NCBI RefSeq assembly: GCF_028736035.1 | Contig: NZ_CP117866.1 | Span: forward strand, 4,712,001 to 4,776,000 | DNA from: Streptomyces sp. T12 | GTDB taxonomy: Bacteria; Actinomycetota; Actinomycetes; Streptomycetales; Streptomycetaceae | Direction of reading: 5' to 3' | Length of the DNA: 64,000 bases | Made by a program: the position numbers and the translations under genes | Shown here: in pieces, positions 1-10,855 of the stretch | Layout of the letters: every line of letters starts with the position of its first letter | How positions within the stretch are numbered: position 1 is the first letter of the stretch | The notes under the pieces: generated by a model | Database searches by the model: none | What the model was told of the DNA's origin: nothing | Seen by the model: only the letters and a program-made list of their open reading frames with translations

Positions 1-852
1 GGTTTCCGTCACGGGGTGTTCGACCTGGAGGCGGGTGTTCATCTCCAGGAAGTGGGGCTTGCCGTCGGCGACGAGGAACTCGACCGTGCCGGCACCCACG
101 TAGTCCACAGCACGCGCGGCGCGTACGGACAGCGCGCGCAACTCCTCTGCGAGCTCCGCGGACAGTCCGGGCGCCGGGGCCTCCTCGATGACCTTCTGGT
201 GGCGGCGCTGGAGGGAGCAGTCGCGGGTGCCGAGGGCCCAGACCGTGCCGTGTGTGTCGGCGAGGATCTGCACCTCGACGTGGCGGCCGTTCTCGACGTA
301 CGGCTCGACGAACACCTCACCGTCGCCGAAGGCGCTCGCGGCCTCGGTGCGCGCGCTCTCCAGGGCGGCGGTCAGCTCCTCCAGACGGCGCACGACACGC
401 ATTCCGCGCCCGCCGCCGCCCGCGGCCGCCTTCACCAGCACCGGCAGGTCGGCCTCGGTCACCTCGCCCAGGGGGGCCAGACCCATCATCTGTTTGGCCC
501 GTGTCTTGGACGCCATCGCCTCGATCGCCTCCGGCGGCGGGCCGATCCAGACGAGCCCCGCGTCGAGGACGGCGCGCGCGAAGTCGGCGTTCTCGGAGAG
601 GAAGCCGTAGCCGGGGTGCACGGCGTCCGCGCCGGAGGCCACGGCCGCCTTCACGATCAGGTCGCCGTCCAGGTACGTGGCGGAGGGCGCCGCCCCCGGC
701 AGCCGTACCGCCGTGTCGGCCACGCGCGTGTGGAGGGCGTTCTCGTCGGCGTCCGAGTGCACGGCGACCGTCCGGATTCCCCACTCACGGCAGGTGCGGA
801 AGATTCGGCAGGCGATCTCGCCCCGGTTCGCCACCAGAACAGAAGTAATCAT
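1..852 (-). CDS. Acyl-CoA carboxylase alpha subunit, biotin carboxylase part (partial at window edge)
   Basis: The first 284 residues of the biotin-carboxylase half of a biotin-dependent acyl-CoA carboxylase; the rest lies left of the window. The N-terminus reads ITSVLVANRGEIACRIFR, the family signature. It is followed by the ATP-grasp glycine loop AAGGGGRGMR and, at the edge, EMNTRLQVEHPVTE with catalytic-region Glu, Asn and Arg residues. The enzyme carboxylates carrier-bound biotin with ATP and bicarbonate, and the beta subunit then transfers the carboxyl group to an acyl-CoA. The ATG is 4 bp after the beta-subunit stop, so both are co-transcribed and probably coupled. The biotin carrier domain is expected beyond the edge. 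Substrate (propionyl-, methylcrotonyl- or geranyl-CoA) cannot be told from this part. Confidence 0.93.
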   Translation of the reverse strand, partial: MITSVLVANRGEIACRIFRTCREWGIRTVAVHSDADENALHTRVADTAVRLPGAAPSATYLDGDLIVKAAVASGADAVHPGYGFLSENADFARAVLDAGLVWIGPPPEAIEAMASKTRAKQMMGLAPLGEVTEADLPVLVKAAAGGGGRGMRVVRRLEELTAALESARTEAASAFGDGEVFVEPYVENGRHVEVQILADTHGTVWALGTRDCSLQRRHQKVIEEAPAPGLSAELAEELRALSVRAARAVDYVGAGTVEFLVADGKPHFLEMNTRLQVEHPVTET

Positions 853-856
853 TGCC

Positions 857-2451
857 TCACATCCGGAAGACGCCGAAGCCACCGCGCGCGCCCTCGTAGG
901 GCGCGGTGTGGATGGCGGACAGACACATACCGAGGACGGTTCGGGTGTCGCGCGGATCTATGACGCCGTCGTCGTACAGCCGCCCCGACAGAAACATCGG
1001 CAGCGACTCCGACTCGATCTGCCGCTCCACCATGGCGCGCAGCGCGGCGTCCCCCTCCTCGTCGTACGGCTGTCCCTTGGCGGCCGCCGACTGCCGGGCC
1101 ACGATCGAGAGCACGCCGGCGAGCTGCTGGGGGCCCATGACGGCCGACTTGGCGCTGGGCCAGGCGAAGAGGAAGCGGGGGTCGTAGGCGCGGCCGCACA
1201 TGCCGTAGTGGCCGGCGCCGTAGGACGCCCCCATGAGGACGGAGAGGTGCGGCACGCGGCTGTTGCTGACCGCGTTGATCATCATGGCGCCGTGCTTGAT
1301 GATGCCGCCCTGCTCGTACTGGCTGCCCACCATGTAGCCGGTGGTGTTGTGCAGGAACAGCAGCGGGATGTCGCGCTGGTTGGCGAGCTGGATGAACTGG
1401 GCGGCCTTCTGCGACTCCTCGCTGAACAGGACCCCTTGGGCGTTCGCCAGCACGCCGATCGGATAGCCATGGAGGGCCGCCCAGCCGGTGGTCAGGCTCG
1501 TTCCGTACATCGGCTTGAACTCGTCGAAGTCCGAGGCGTCGACGATGCGGGCGATGACCTCGCGCGGGTCGAAGGGGGTCTTGAGGTCGCCGGGGACGAT
1601 GCCGAGGAGTTCGTCGGCGGAGTACTTGGGGGGTTCGGCGGGGCCCGGATCGCCGTACGCCTTGCGGTGGTTGAGGCGGGCGACCACCCGGCGTGCCTGC
1701 CGCAACGCGTCCGGCTCGTCGACCGCGAAGTAGTCGGCGAGACCCGACACGCGCGCGTGCATCTCCGCGCCGCCCAGCGACTCGTCGTCGCTCTCCTCGC
1801 CGGTCGCCATCTTCACCAGGGGCGGACCGCCGAGGAACACCTTGGCGCGCTCCTTGACCATGATCACGTGGTCGGACATGCCGGGGACGTACGCGCCGCC
1901 TGCGGTCGAGTTGCCGAAGACGACCGCGACGGTGGGGATCCCGGCCGCCGACAGCCGTGTCAGGTCCCGGAAGATGGCGCCTCCGGGGATGAAGATCTCC
2001 TTCTGGGACGGCAGGTCGGCGCCGCCCGACTCGACGAGGTTGATGACGGGCAGCCGGTTGGCGAGGGCGATGTCGTTCGCGCGCAGGGCCTTCTTCAGCG
2101 ACCAGGGATTGCTCGCTCCCCCGCGCACGGTCGGGTCGTTGGCGGTGATCAGGCACTCCACGCCCTCGACGACCCCGATGCCGGTGACGAGGGACGCGCC
2201 GACCGTGTAGTCGCTGCCCCAGGCGGCCAGCGGCGACAGTTCCAGGAAGGGCGTGTCGGGGTCGAGGAGCAGCTCGATGCGCTCGCGCGCGAGGAGCTTG
2301 CCACGCTTGCGATGCCGTTCGACGTACTTCTCCCCGCCGCCCGCGAGGGCCTTGGCGTGCTCGGTGTCGAGGTCGGCGAGCTTGGCGAGCATGGTCTCGC
2401 GGTGGGCCGCGTAGTCGGGGCTCTTCGGGTCCAGGGAAGAGGCGAGGACGG

Positions 2452-2455
<4 letters not shown>
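857..2455 (-). CDS. Acyl-CoA carboxylase beta subunit (carboxyltransferase)
   Basis: A 532-residue carboxyltransferase that moves the carboxyl group from biotin to an acyl-CoA. Both crotonase-like lobes are present: an N-lobe oxyanion region around NSTAGGAYVPGMSDHVIMVK and a C-lobe region around GASYGAGHYGMCGRAYDPRF. The AYVPGMSD form and the KRGKLLARERIELLLDPDT opening are typical of methylcrotonyl-/geranyl-CoA carboxylase beta chains, closer than propionyl-CoA carboxylase as I recall. The GTG at 2455 is chosen because it makes a GTGA overlap with the upstream AtuA stop; a start 14 codons earlier would sit inside that gene. Context with AtuA makes a branched or terpenoid acyl-CoA a reasonable inferred substrate. 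Confidence 0.93.
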
Positions 2456-4181
<1,726 letters not shown>

Positions 4182-4185
<4 letters not shown>

Positions 4186-4976
4186 TGTGCGATCCCCTTC
4201 GGCGCGCGGCCCTTGCCGGGCGGGCCCGCGAAGACCTGGGCGATGTCGAACCAGCGGTCGGCGTCGGCGCCCTCGGCACGCAGGGCGAGGTCGGAGCGGT
4301 GGGCCCGCTGGGTGACCAGGAGGCAGAAGTCGAGGGCGGGGCCGGTCACGCGCTGGGGGGCGTCTTCGGGACCGTAGGCCCACAACTCGCCGGACGGCGA
4401 CACGAGTTCGACGCGGAAGTCGTCGAGCGGCGCGGGGAGTCCGTGCACGCCGAAGGCGAAGTCCCGGGTCCGTACCCCGATCCACACCACATGCCTCAGC
4501 CGGTCGGTAGGTGTGCGCACCACACCCAGTGCGTCGGCGATGTCCAGACCGTGGGCCCAGGTCTCCATAAGTCGGGCCGTGGCCATGGAGGCGGCCGACA
4601 TGGGTGGGCCGTACCAGGGGAAGCGGACGCCCTGGGGTGCCGCACGCAAGGCCGTATCGAGGGCGACGCGCCCTTCCCGCCACCGGGCCAGTAGCTCGGC
4701 GGGCGGGAGACCGGCCCCCTCCTCGGCACCCTCGTCGACGAACGAACCGGGTGTGACCAGCGCCTTCTCCACCAGTGCGTGGAACGCGTCCACGTCGGTC
4801 ACCGCCAGCAGCGCCGAGCGGTCCGTCCAGGCGAGGTGCGCGATCTGGTGGGCGACGCTCCAGCCGGGCGCGGGCGTCGCGAGCGCCCACCGATCGGGGC
4901 TCAACTCGGCCACGAGCCGGTCGAGTTCCTCGCTCTCCTCGCGCAGATCGTCGAACACGGGCGTCGGATCGGACAC
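4182..4976 (-). CDS. TIGR03084 family protein (DinB/maleylpyruvate-isomerase-like fold)
   Basis: A 264-residue member of the TIGR03084 family, related to mycothiol-dependent maleylpyruvate isomerases and DinB four-helix metal proteins. Probable metal ligands are the two His of WSVAHQIAHLAW (about residue 49) and the His of ETWAHGLDIADALG in the middle. The GTG at 4976 is preceded by GGGGAG at ideal spacing, so it is preferred over the ATG at 5033. First gene of the leftward operon with AtuA and acyl-CoA carboxylase, expressed from the promoter region that contains the 5034-5047 palindrome. No enzymatic reaction has been established for this subfamily to my knowledge; a mycothiol-linked step in acyl catabolism is only an inference. 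Confidence 0.85.
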
Positions 4977-5033
4977 GGTGCGCTCCCCTCTGGCACGGCG
5001 TGGTGAGGAGCATGGCAGCGCGGAGAAAAACAA

Positions 5034-5047
5034 GCAAGCATGCTTGC
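5034..5047. promoter_or_regulatory. 14-bp palindrome, likely TetR-type operator of the AtuA/carboxylase operon
   Basis: Perfect palindrome GCAAGCATGCTTGC in an AT-richer stretch 58 bp upstream of the first operon gene. TetR-family repressors of acyl-CoA catabolic genes commonly bind such sites. No regulator gene is adjacent in this window, so its partner is unknown. Confidence 0.55.
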
Positions 5048-5171
5048 ATTAATTGGGAGGTGTTCCCGAAGGGAAGGGTGTGGGTGCGGGTGCGGCGTGC
5101 GATCAATACACTCGGCCGCCGCGCCTGTTGCATCGGCAACGCATCGCTCACACGCCGGGGGAAACACAGGG

Positions 5172-6122
5172 ATGAGCAACTGGAACCCGGGCGGGCAGCC
5201 ACCCTACGACCCACACCGGCAGCAGCAGTTTCCGCCGCATCCCGGACCGTACCCACCCCAGCCCACTCCGCCGGCCGGGGGTCAGCCGCCCAACGTCCCG
5301 CACCCTTACGCGCCGCACCCCCATCCGCCCTACCCGCCGTATCCGGTTCTGCCGACGCCCGCACCACCGGGGCCCTTCACGCGGCTACGGCAGAAGATCG
5401 GCCCCATCCACACCGCGCGCAGGGTCTTCAAGCCGTCCAGGCCGGGCATCATCGAGGACCCCGTGGTGACCCAGATGCAGAAGATCCGCACCTTGGTGGG
5501 TCTGGGTGCGGTGGTGTGGGTGTCGGTCACCTACAAGATCGCCAACTCCGTGAGTGACGTCGCCAGGGACCGCCTCAACCAGTCCTGGATCAGCGTCCTG
5601 GTGTTGTGCGTGACCTTCCCGGTCGTCGTGGGTGTCCTGCTCGCCCTGGCCGCGCCTTCGGCCCGCCGGGAGTTGCTGCGCAGGGCCGCCAGGTGCTTCG
5701 GCGCGATGGTGGCCATCGTGGCCGCGATGTTCGTTTTCCCGTTGACCGTGCTCACCGACTTCGGCTTCGGCAGCAGCCGTTTCACCACCAACCAGGTGAT
5801 GACCGCCGTCACCTACACCGCCAACGTGCTCATCATCGTGTGGGTGCTGCCCTTCGTCATCTGGGGCATCGGCCTGGCCCTCGTCCACGTGTTCCGCACC
5901 GCCGACATCCACCAGACCATGCCGCCGCTCCTGGCCATGACTGTTGTGTGGGAGATGGCGCTGATCGACATGTTCACGGGCGCCCACGCCGGCCTGCCGG
6001 GGCCGGTCCGGGCCGTGTTCATCCTCGGCGCCCCCCTCTCCGTGACTGCGGTGGGCTTGTGGGAACTGCGCCGACTGCGCCTTCACTACGGCCTCGCCGT
6101 CCGCGGCCTGCTCATGCGGTAG
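5172..6122 (+). CDS. Proline-rich N-terminus multi-TM membrane protein, unknown function
   Basis: 316 residues, not recognised. The first about 75 residues are a low-complexity Pro/His/Tyr-rich tail (repeats of PPYP and HPHPPYP type), presumably cytosolic. They are followed by a basic stretch and about six hydrophobic segments, for example ISVLVLCVTFPVVVGVLLAL and MVAIVAAMFVFPLTVL. The ATG at 5172 follows a weak GGG leader; upstream in-frame sequence is unlike a membrane protein N-terminus. Monocistronic: divergent from the operon to its left and convergent with the EamA gene. Such Pro-rich heads on small membrane proteins are common in actinobacteria; nothing visible points to a transport substrate. 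Confidence 0.75.
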   Translation: MSNWNPGGQPPYDPHRQQQFPPHPGPYPPQPTPPAGGQPPNVPHPYAPHPHPPYPPYPVLPTPAPPGPFTRLRQKIGPIHTARRVFKPSRPGIIEDPVVTQMQKIRTLVGLGAVVWVSVTYKIANSVSDVARDRLNQSWISVLVLCVTFPVVVGVLLALAAPSARRELLRRAARCFGAMVAIVAAMFVFPLTVLTDFGFGSSRFTTNQVMTAVTYTANVLIIVWVLPFVIWGIGLALVHVFRTADIHQTMPPLLAMTVVWEMALIDMFTGAHAGLPGPVRAVFILGAPLSVTAVGLWELRRLRLHYGLAVRGLLMR

Positions 6123-6173
6123 GCCGGGACGGGCGGACGGCGTCGCCGTCGGCGTTCGTGGCCGGGCGGGCCC

Positions 6174-7142
6174 TCAGCCCTGCGCCCTCTTCACCTTGCC
6201 CCGCCCCACCTTCCCACGCCCCACCTGCGTCCGTACCGCCCCCATGCTGGCGGCGATGACCAGGGCGATGGCGGCGGCCTGCGTGGTGGAGAGGGCCTGG
6301 TCGAGGACCAGGAAGCCCGCCGCCGCGGCGACCGCCGGCTCCAGGCTCATCAGGACGGCGAAGGTCGCTGCGGGCAGGCGGCGCAGGGCGAGGAGTTCGA
6401 GGGTGTAGGGGAGGACCGAGGAGAGGATGGCCACGGCCGCGCCCAGTCCGAGGGTCACGGGGTCGGTGAGCTTCATGCCCGATTCGGCGATGCCCAAGGG
6501 GAGGAAGAGTACGGCGCCCACCGCCATCGCGAGCGCCAGCCCGTCGGCCTGTGGGAAGCGTCGGCCCGTGCGAGCGCTGAAGATTATGTAGGCAGCCCAC
6601 ATGGCGCCGGCCCCCAGGGCAAAGGCGACACCTATGGGGTCGAGGCTGCCGAAGCCTCCGCCGCCGAGGAGGAAGACGCCGGCCAGGGCGAGTCCGGCCC
6701 AAAGGACGTTGATCGCACGACGCGAGGACAGGACGGAGAGGGCGAGCGGGCCGAGCACCTCCAGAGTGACCGCGGGGCCCAGCGGGATACGGGCGACCGA
6801 CTGGTAGAAGAGGCCGTTCATCGCGGCCATGGTGATACCGAAGACGATCACCGTGCCCCAGTCGGTGCGGGAGTGGCCGCGCAGGCGAGGCCGGCAGACC
6901 AGCAGCAGGACGACCGCCGCCACCAGCAGCCGCAGGGCCACCACCCCGAGCGCACCGGCCCGCGGCATCAGGCTCACCGCCAGGGCACCGCCGAACTGCA
7001 CCGAGATCCCTCCGGCGAGCACCAGACCCACCGGGCCGAGGGAGCCCCAGCGGCGAGGGGCGCCGACCATCGGCTCGGGGGTGGCCCGAGCGCGGGACGG
7101 TGCGGGCGTGGTGGCGGTGGCGGTGGCGTCAGGGGTGCTCAC
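6174..7142 (-). CDS. EamA/DMT-superfamily exporter (RhtA-like)
   Basis: 322 residues with ten predicted membrane helices in two EamA repeats. Repeat 1 contains GGALAVSLMPRAG and YQSVARIPLGPAVTLEVLGP; repeat 2 contains PYTLELLALRRLPAATFAVL and SLEPAVAAAAGFLVLDQ, a very typical EamA ending. The family exports amino acids and related metabolites (RhtA: threonine/homoserine); substrate here is not determinable. A basic tail with two short repeats (VGRGKVGRGK) ends the protein. Its own promoter lies in 7143-7303, where an inverted repeat is found. Confidence 0.9.
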   Translation of the reverse strand: MSTPDATATATTPAPSRARATPEPMVGAPRRWGSLGPVGLVLAGGISVQFGGALAVSLMPRAGALGVVALRLLVAAVVLLLVCRPRLRGHSRTDWGTVIVFGITMAAMNGLFYQSVARIPLGPAVTLEVLGPLALSVLSSRRAINVLWAGLALAGVFLLGGGGFGSLDPIGVAFALGAGAMWAAYIIFSARTGRRFPQADGLALAMAVGAVLFLPLGIAESGMKLTDPVTLGLGAAVAILSSVLPYTLELLALRRLPAATFAVLMSLEPAVAAAAGFLVLDQALSTTQAAAIALVIAASMGAVRTQVGRGKVGRGKVKRAQG

Positions 7143-7198
7143 GGGCGTTCCAGGGCTCGACTCGGGGATTCATTTTGTTCATCGTGCTGTACTGCCTA

Positions 7199-7214
7199 GT
7201 CCAGAGTATTGGAC
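7199..7214. promoter_or_regulatory. Inverted repeat upstream of the EamA gene
   Basis: GTCCA-N6-TGGAC interrupted palindrome 57 bp upstream of the EamA start codon, in an AT-richer stretch. Plausible operator for a dimeric regulator; no adjacent regulator gene. Confidence 0.4.
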
Positions 7215-7303
7215 ATCGTCAGGTGTGTGAACCCATTACGCCGCTGTCTCAGAGTGTGGTCGAGTGTCGAGTGAATTCCGAACGGAGGTCGGGGGGGGGC
7301 GAG

Positions 7304-8458
7304 CTACCGCCGCGCCATGTACAGGTCCAGCGCCTTGTGCAGCAGCCGGTTGAGCGGGAAGTCCCACTCCCCCAGGTACTCGACGGCCTCACCGCCCGCG
7401 CCCACCTTGAACCGCAGCAGGCCCAGCAGATGGTTGGACTCCTCCAGGGTGTCGGTGATGCCGCGGAAGTCGTAGACGGCGGCGCCGAGTTCGTGGGCGT
7501 CGGTCATCATGCGCCACTGCATGGCGTTGTTCGGCTGGACCTCTCGCCTGCGGCTGGTGGAGGCGCCGTAGGAGTACCAGACGTGGTCGCCGACGGTCAG
7601 CATGGTGGCGGCGGCGAGGGTGTCGCCGTCGTGGTGGGCGAGGTAGAGCCGCATGCGGTCGGGGTGTTCGGCGGTGAGCGCGGTCCACATCCGCTGGAAG
7701 TAGGGCAGGGGGCGCGGGATGAAACGGTCGCGCTCGGCGGTCTCGGCGTAGAGCTCGTAGAAGGCGGGCAGGTCCTCGTAGCCGCCCCGCACGACCTTCA
7801 CGCCCGCCTTCTCGGCCTTCTTGATGTTGCGCCGCCACTGCTGGTTGAGGCCGCCGTGGATGTCGTCCAACGAGCGCCCGGCGAACGGCACTTGGCAGAC
7901 GTACCGCGGCTGCCCGGCGGCGAAGGCCTCTTCGCCGCCCGGTTCCGTCTGCTGCCAGCCCGCGCGCCGCAGCCGGCCGGCGATTTCGAGGGCGCCCGGC
8001 TCGTGCGACGTGGCCTCCACCTCCCGCAGCCGCCGTGCCGCGGGATCGGCGATCGCCGCCTTCACCGCCTCGGGGCTCCAGCGGCGAGCGACGACCGGCG
8101 GACCCATCTTCACCGAGAAGGCGCCCTGACGCTTGAGGTGGGCGAGCATCGGTGCGAGCCAGCGCTCGCAGAGGTCCGGCGCGTCCCAGTCGATCAGCGG
8201 GCCCTCGGGCAGATAGGCGAGGTACCGCTTCAGCTTCGGCAGCGGCCGGTACAGCACAAGCCCCGCCCCGACCAGCCGCCCGCCGCCGTGTTCCTCCCGC
8301 CCGCCGCCCTGCTCCCCGTCGAACCACCCGAGGCTCTCCGCCCGCCAGTCGGGCTTCACCTCACCCCAGGACGGCACCTGCATGTGGCTGGCGGAAGACC
8401 GGCCCGATACGAACGCCAGGTGCTCGTCGCGGGTGATGGGCTGGATGCGGAGGGGCAT
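7304..8458 (-). CDS. FemABX-family peptidoglycan bridge aminoacyltransferase
   Basis: 384 residues. FemABX enzymes are GNAT-fold transferases that move an amino acid from aminoacyl-tRNA to the stem-peptide lysine/diaminopimelate of lipid-linked peptidoglycan precursor; in Streptomyces FemX is thought to add the single Gly of the LL-Dap bridge. Visible family features: ASHMQVPSWGEVKPDW at residue 24, the central LNQQWRRNIKKAEKAGVKV, YSYGAST at about 307 and the C-terminal DFRGITDTLEESNHLLGLLRFK followed by YLGEWDFPLN. AAGGAG lies 8 nt before the ATG. A Gly/Glu-rich insertion near residue 52 (EQGGGREEHGGG) is unusual. Streptomyces have several FemX paralogues, so whether this is the housekeeping enzyme is unclear. 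Confidence 0.9.
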   Translation of the reverse strand: MPLRIQPITRDEHLAFVSGRSSASHMQVPSWGEVKPDWRAESLGWFDGEQGGGREEHGGGRLVGAGLVLYRPLPKLKRYLAYLPEGPLIDWDAPDLCERWLAPMLAHLKRQGAFSVKMGPPVVARRWSPEAVKAAIADPAARRLREVEATSHEPGALEIAGRLRRAGWQQTEPGGEEAFAAGQPRYVCQVPFAGRSLDDIHGGLNQQWRRNIKKAEKAGVKVVRGGYEDLPAFYELYAETAERDRFIPRPLPYFQRMWTALTAEHPDRMRLYLAHHDGDTLAAATMLTVGDHVWYSYGASTSRRREVQPNNAMQWRMMTDAHELGAAVYDFRGITDTLEESNHLLGLLRFKVGAGGEAVEYLGEWDFPLNRLLHKALDLYMARR

Positions 8459-8513
8459 GTTCAGGGCTCCTTAGGTGGCTCGCCTGCCACCCTACGAGGA
8501 GAGCTCCCACCCC

Positions 8514-8670
8514 TCATCCCGGCCGAGGCCAGTCCAGTACGGTCAGCTCGGGCCACTGCTCCAGCCACCGCGCCCCCTTCGTCTCGTAGACCATTCGGGG
8601 GGCGAGCACCGGGTTGGGCCGTACGACGAGATTGAAGACGTCCGAGAGACCGTGCGGGGCATACACGCGC
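8514..8670 (-). pseudogene. C-terminal remnant of a nucleotidyltransferase-like gene
   Basis: On the minus strand about 50 codons read YAPHGLSDVFNLVVRP, then NPVLAPRMVYETKGARWLEQ and WPELTVLDWPRPG before a TGA at 8514-8516. This resembles the C-terminus of Streptomyces nucleotidyltransferase-family proteins as I remember them; no start codon with a ribosome site precedes it. The rest of the gap to 8901 holds an imperfect palindrome at about 8670-8690 and no convincing gene. I regard it as a decayed gene end; the family name is tentative. Confidence 0.4.
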
Positions 8671-8901
8671 TACGTCGTTGCGCGACAACGTCTGGAGGCC
8701 CTCCGGTCGAACTCCCGCCTGCCTCACGCCCCCCAGAGACCCCGACCAGTCGGTGATGGCCTGAATCGCACTCCCCGCACTGCTCCTTTTGCTCCTTTTC
8801 TGCCCCTTCCCGCCCCTCTCGTGGCAGTGGCGTCACATTCCCGCCGGGCAGACATTCCCGCGGAGTCGGTTTTGGGACACGTACGAATCAGGAGGCACAT
8901 C

Positions 8902-10047
8902 ATGGTGCGGGCTTCGATGAACCGGCGGAAGCACTCAAGCCTGGGAAGACGGGTCGGCGTAGGCGTGGCAGCGCTGGTGGGAGGGCTGCTCTCGCCGATG
9001 GTGAGCGCCGGCAGCGCGGCTGCGCAGCCGAACCAGCATGAGGAGTTCGAGGATCCGGGCGTGCACACCTTCACGGTTCCCGGCAGCCCCACTTCCCTGA
9101 AGACCGTGACCATCAAGGTCTGGGGCGCCGGGGCCGGTGGGAGCGGCGGAGCCGGCGGCGGAGGAGGAGGCGGCGGCGGGGGCGGCGGCAACGCCCTTCT
9201 CGCGCTGGGCGGGGGAGGCGGTGGCGGCGGAGGCGGCGGCGGCGGGGGAGGCGCCGGCGGCGGTGGCGGCGGCTCCGGCAGCTTCGTGGAGTGCACCGAG
9301 GTACTTCCCGGCGGCGTGACCCTGACCATCGTGGTGGGAGCGGGGGGAAGCACCGGGGGCGCGGGGACCGGCGGAAACGGGGGCGCCGGCGGCAGCGGCG
9401 GCGGTCCCTTCGGCGGCGCTCCCGGCAGCGCGGGCAGCTCCGGCTCCCTCGGTGGAGCCGGTCAGGACAGCTCGGTGGGCCTCACCACGTTGGTGGACCT
9501 GGCCTTCGCCTCCGGCGGCGACGCCGGCACCAGGGCCCCGACGGGCGGCCGGGGTGGTGGCGGCGGCGCTGCCGGCGGGCTCGGCGGGGCCGGCGGATTC
9601 GGCGGCGGCGGTGGGAGCGGCGGCAGCGTCACGGGATCCGGCGGCAGCGGCGGCGACGTATCAGGGTGTCTGGGTATCCCCACCGCCACGCAGGACGGCA
9701 ACAACGGTGCTGCCGGCGCCGTAGGCAGCTCCGGCACGGCCGGCGGCAGCGGCGGGGGCCAGCAGAGCGGCACGGGCGGGGCCGGCGGCAGTGGTGGCGC
9801 CGGCGGCAGTGGCGGTAGCGGCGGGAACGGTGGCACCGGCATCACCGTCGGCACCGACACCTACGGCAGCGGCGGCGACGGGGGCGACGGCGGCATGGGT
9901 GGCACCGGCGGTTCCGGCGGCGCGGGCGCCACCAGCGGCGGTGCTTCCGCCGCGGGCGGGTCCGCCGGTGGTACCGGGAGCACCGGCGTGGCCGCGGACG
10001 CCGGCGGAAACGGGGCCGTTGTCATCGACGTGGCGCCCGTTCCCTGA
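8902..10047 (+). CDS. Secreted glycine-rich repeat protein (PGRS-like composition)
   Basis: 381 residues. A Sec signal peptide (RRKHSSLGRRVGVGVAAL then LVGGLLSPMVSAGSAAAQ) is followed by a short ordered part resembling the glycine-rich-domain module of tail-fibre-like proteins (HTFTVPGSPTSLKTVTIKVW). The remainder is nearly all Gly, Ala and Ser in GGAGG/GSGG runs, with runs of up to about a dozen Gly. Two short ordered islands interrupt it (FVECTEVLPGGVTLTIVVG and VSGCLGIPTATQDGN), each with one Cys, so a disulphide is possible. ATG 8902 has AGGAGG 6 nt upstream; ATG 8917 is an alternative. No cell-wall sorting signal is visible. Probably an extracellular matrix or surface polymer; function unknown. 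Confidence 0.8.
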   Translation: MVRASMNRRKHSSLGRRVGVGVAALVGGLLSPMVSAGSAAAQPNQHEEFEDPGVHTFTVPGSPTSLKTVTIKVWGAGAGGSGGAGGGGGGGGGGGGNALLALGGGGGGGGGGGGGGGAGGGGGGSGSFVECTEVLPGGVTLTIVVGAGGSTGGAGTGGNGGAGGSGGGPFGGAPGSAGSSGSLGGAGQDSSVGLTTLVDLAFASGGDAGTRAPTGGRGGGGGAAGGLGGAGGFGGGGGSGGSVTGSGGSGGDVSGCLGIPTATQDGNNGAAGAVGSSGTAGGSGGGQQSGTGGAGGSGGAGGSGGSGGNGGTGITVGTDTYGSGGDGGDGGMGGTGGSGGAGATSGGASAAGGSAGGTGSTGVAADAGGNGAVVIDVAPVP

Positions 10048-10082
10048 CCGCAGGACCGGGTGCCCGCCGAGCGGGCCGGCCG

Positions 10083-10855
10083 CTACGAAGGCTCTCTGCC
10101 GTCCCGCGGCCCGAACACCTCCAGCGCCTCCCCGTCCGTCGCCCGGGAGTTGAGGAAGTAGCCGGCCCACTCCGCGATCTCCGGGTACGCGCACTCCGCC
10201 ACGAGCCGGGCGACGGCCGCCGGGATGTCGTACGGCGTCACCCGCAGGTCGGCTCCCGGTCCCAGCAGGCACCAATGGGCGCCCGGGCGGCCGTACGGCA
10301 TGCCGACGCTGCCGGGGTTCACCACCAGGCGGCCGTGGGCGAGGCGGACGTACGGCATGTGGGTGTGGCCGCAGACCACCGTGCGGACGGAGTCGGGGAG
10401 GCCGGCGAGGACCTCTGTCCAGCGGGCGGGGCGGGGCGGGAGTCGACGAGCACGACCTCCTCGTCGTCACGCGGGGTGGCATGGCAGAACAGGACCTTTC
10501 CGAGGCCGCGGATGTCGAGCGTGAGCGTTTTGGGGAGGGCTGCCAGGAACTCGACGTGTTCGTCGGTGAGTCGGTCGGCGGCGTAGGGCGCGATCGGGTC
10601 GGGGATCCCGGCCCGGTCGCCCCGCCGGTACTCGACCAGCTCCCGGTCCGCGTTGCCCGCGATCCACAGCACGCGGTCGCCCTGCTTGCGCAGGAGGTCG
10701 AGCACCTCGGCGGGCTGCGGTCCCGCGGTGATGTCCCCCGTGAGCACGATGCGCTCGGCAGCCGCGACCTCCGGCTCGGCGAGCACCGCCTCCAGGGCGG
10801 GGAGCACCCCGTGGATGTCGGAGAGGACGGCCACCCGGCCCAGCTCATCGGTCAC
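10083..10855 (-). pseudogene. Metallophosphoesterase, frameshifted in a CGGGG repeat
   Basis: A calcineurin-like phosphoesterase of the YfcE/DUF2156-type single-domain class. Reading from GTG 10855, motifs SDIHG, LTGDITAGPQP, AGNADRE and FCHATP are present. At 10422-10440 the frame breaks in a run of CGGGG units, and the remaining motif CGHTHMPY, with NPGSVGMPYG, continues in another frame to a stop at 10083. Removing one 5-bp unit restores a single 256-residue reading frame through RPARWTEVL. As written, translation would end at 10319 without the metal-binding GHTH. The start overlaps the preceding oxidoreductase stop by 11 bp, so it was the last gene of that operon. A sequencing error cannot be excluded. 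Confidence 0.8.

Noticed and set aside
4186..5367. Extension of the AtuA reading frame to 5367
   Set aside because: It covers the TIGR03084 gene in antisense frame shift; the GTGA overlap start at 4185 fits the family.
5385..6086. His/Gly/Asp-rich minus-strand frame of 233 residues
   Set aside because: Antisense of the membrane protein at 5172-6122; composition follows from codon complement.
9462..9860. Pro-rich minus-strand frame opposite the glycine-rich protein
   Set aside because: It is the complement of Gly codons (GGC to GCC/CCG) and has no start with ribosome site.
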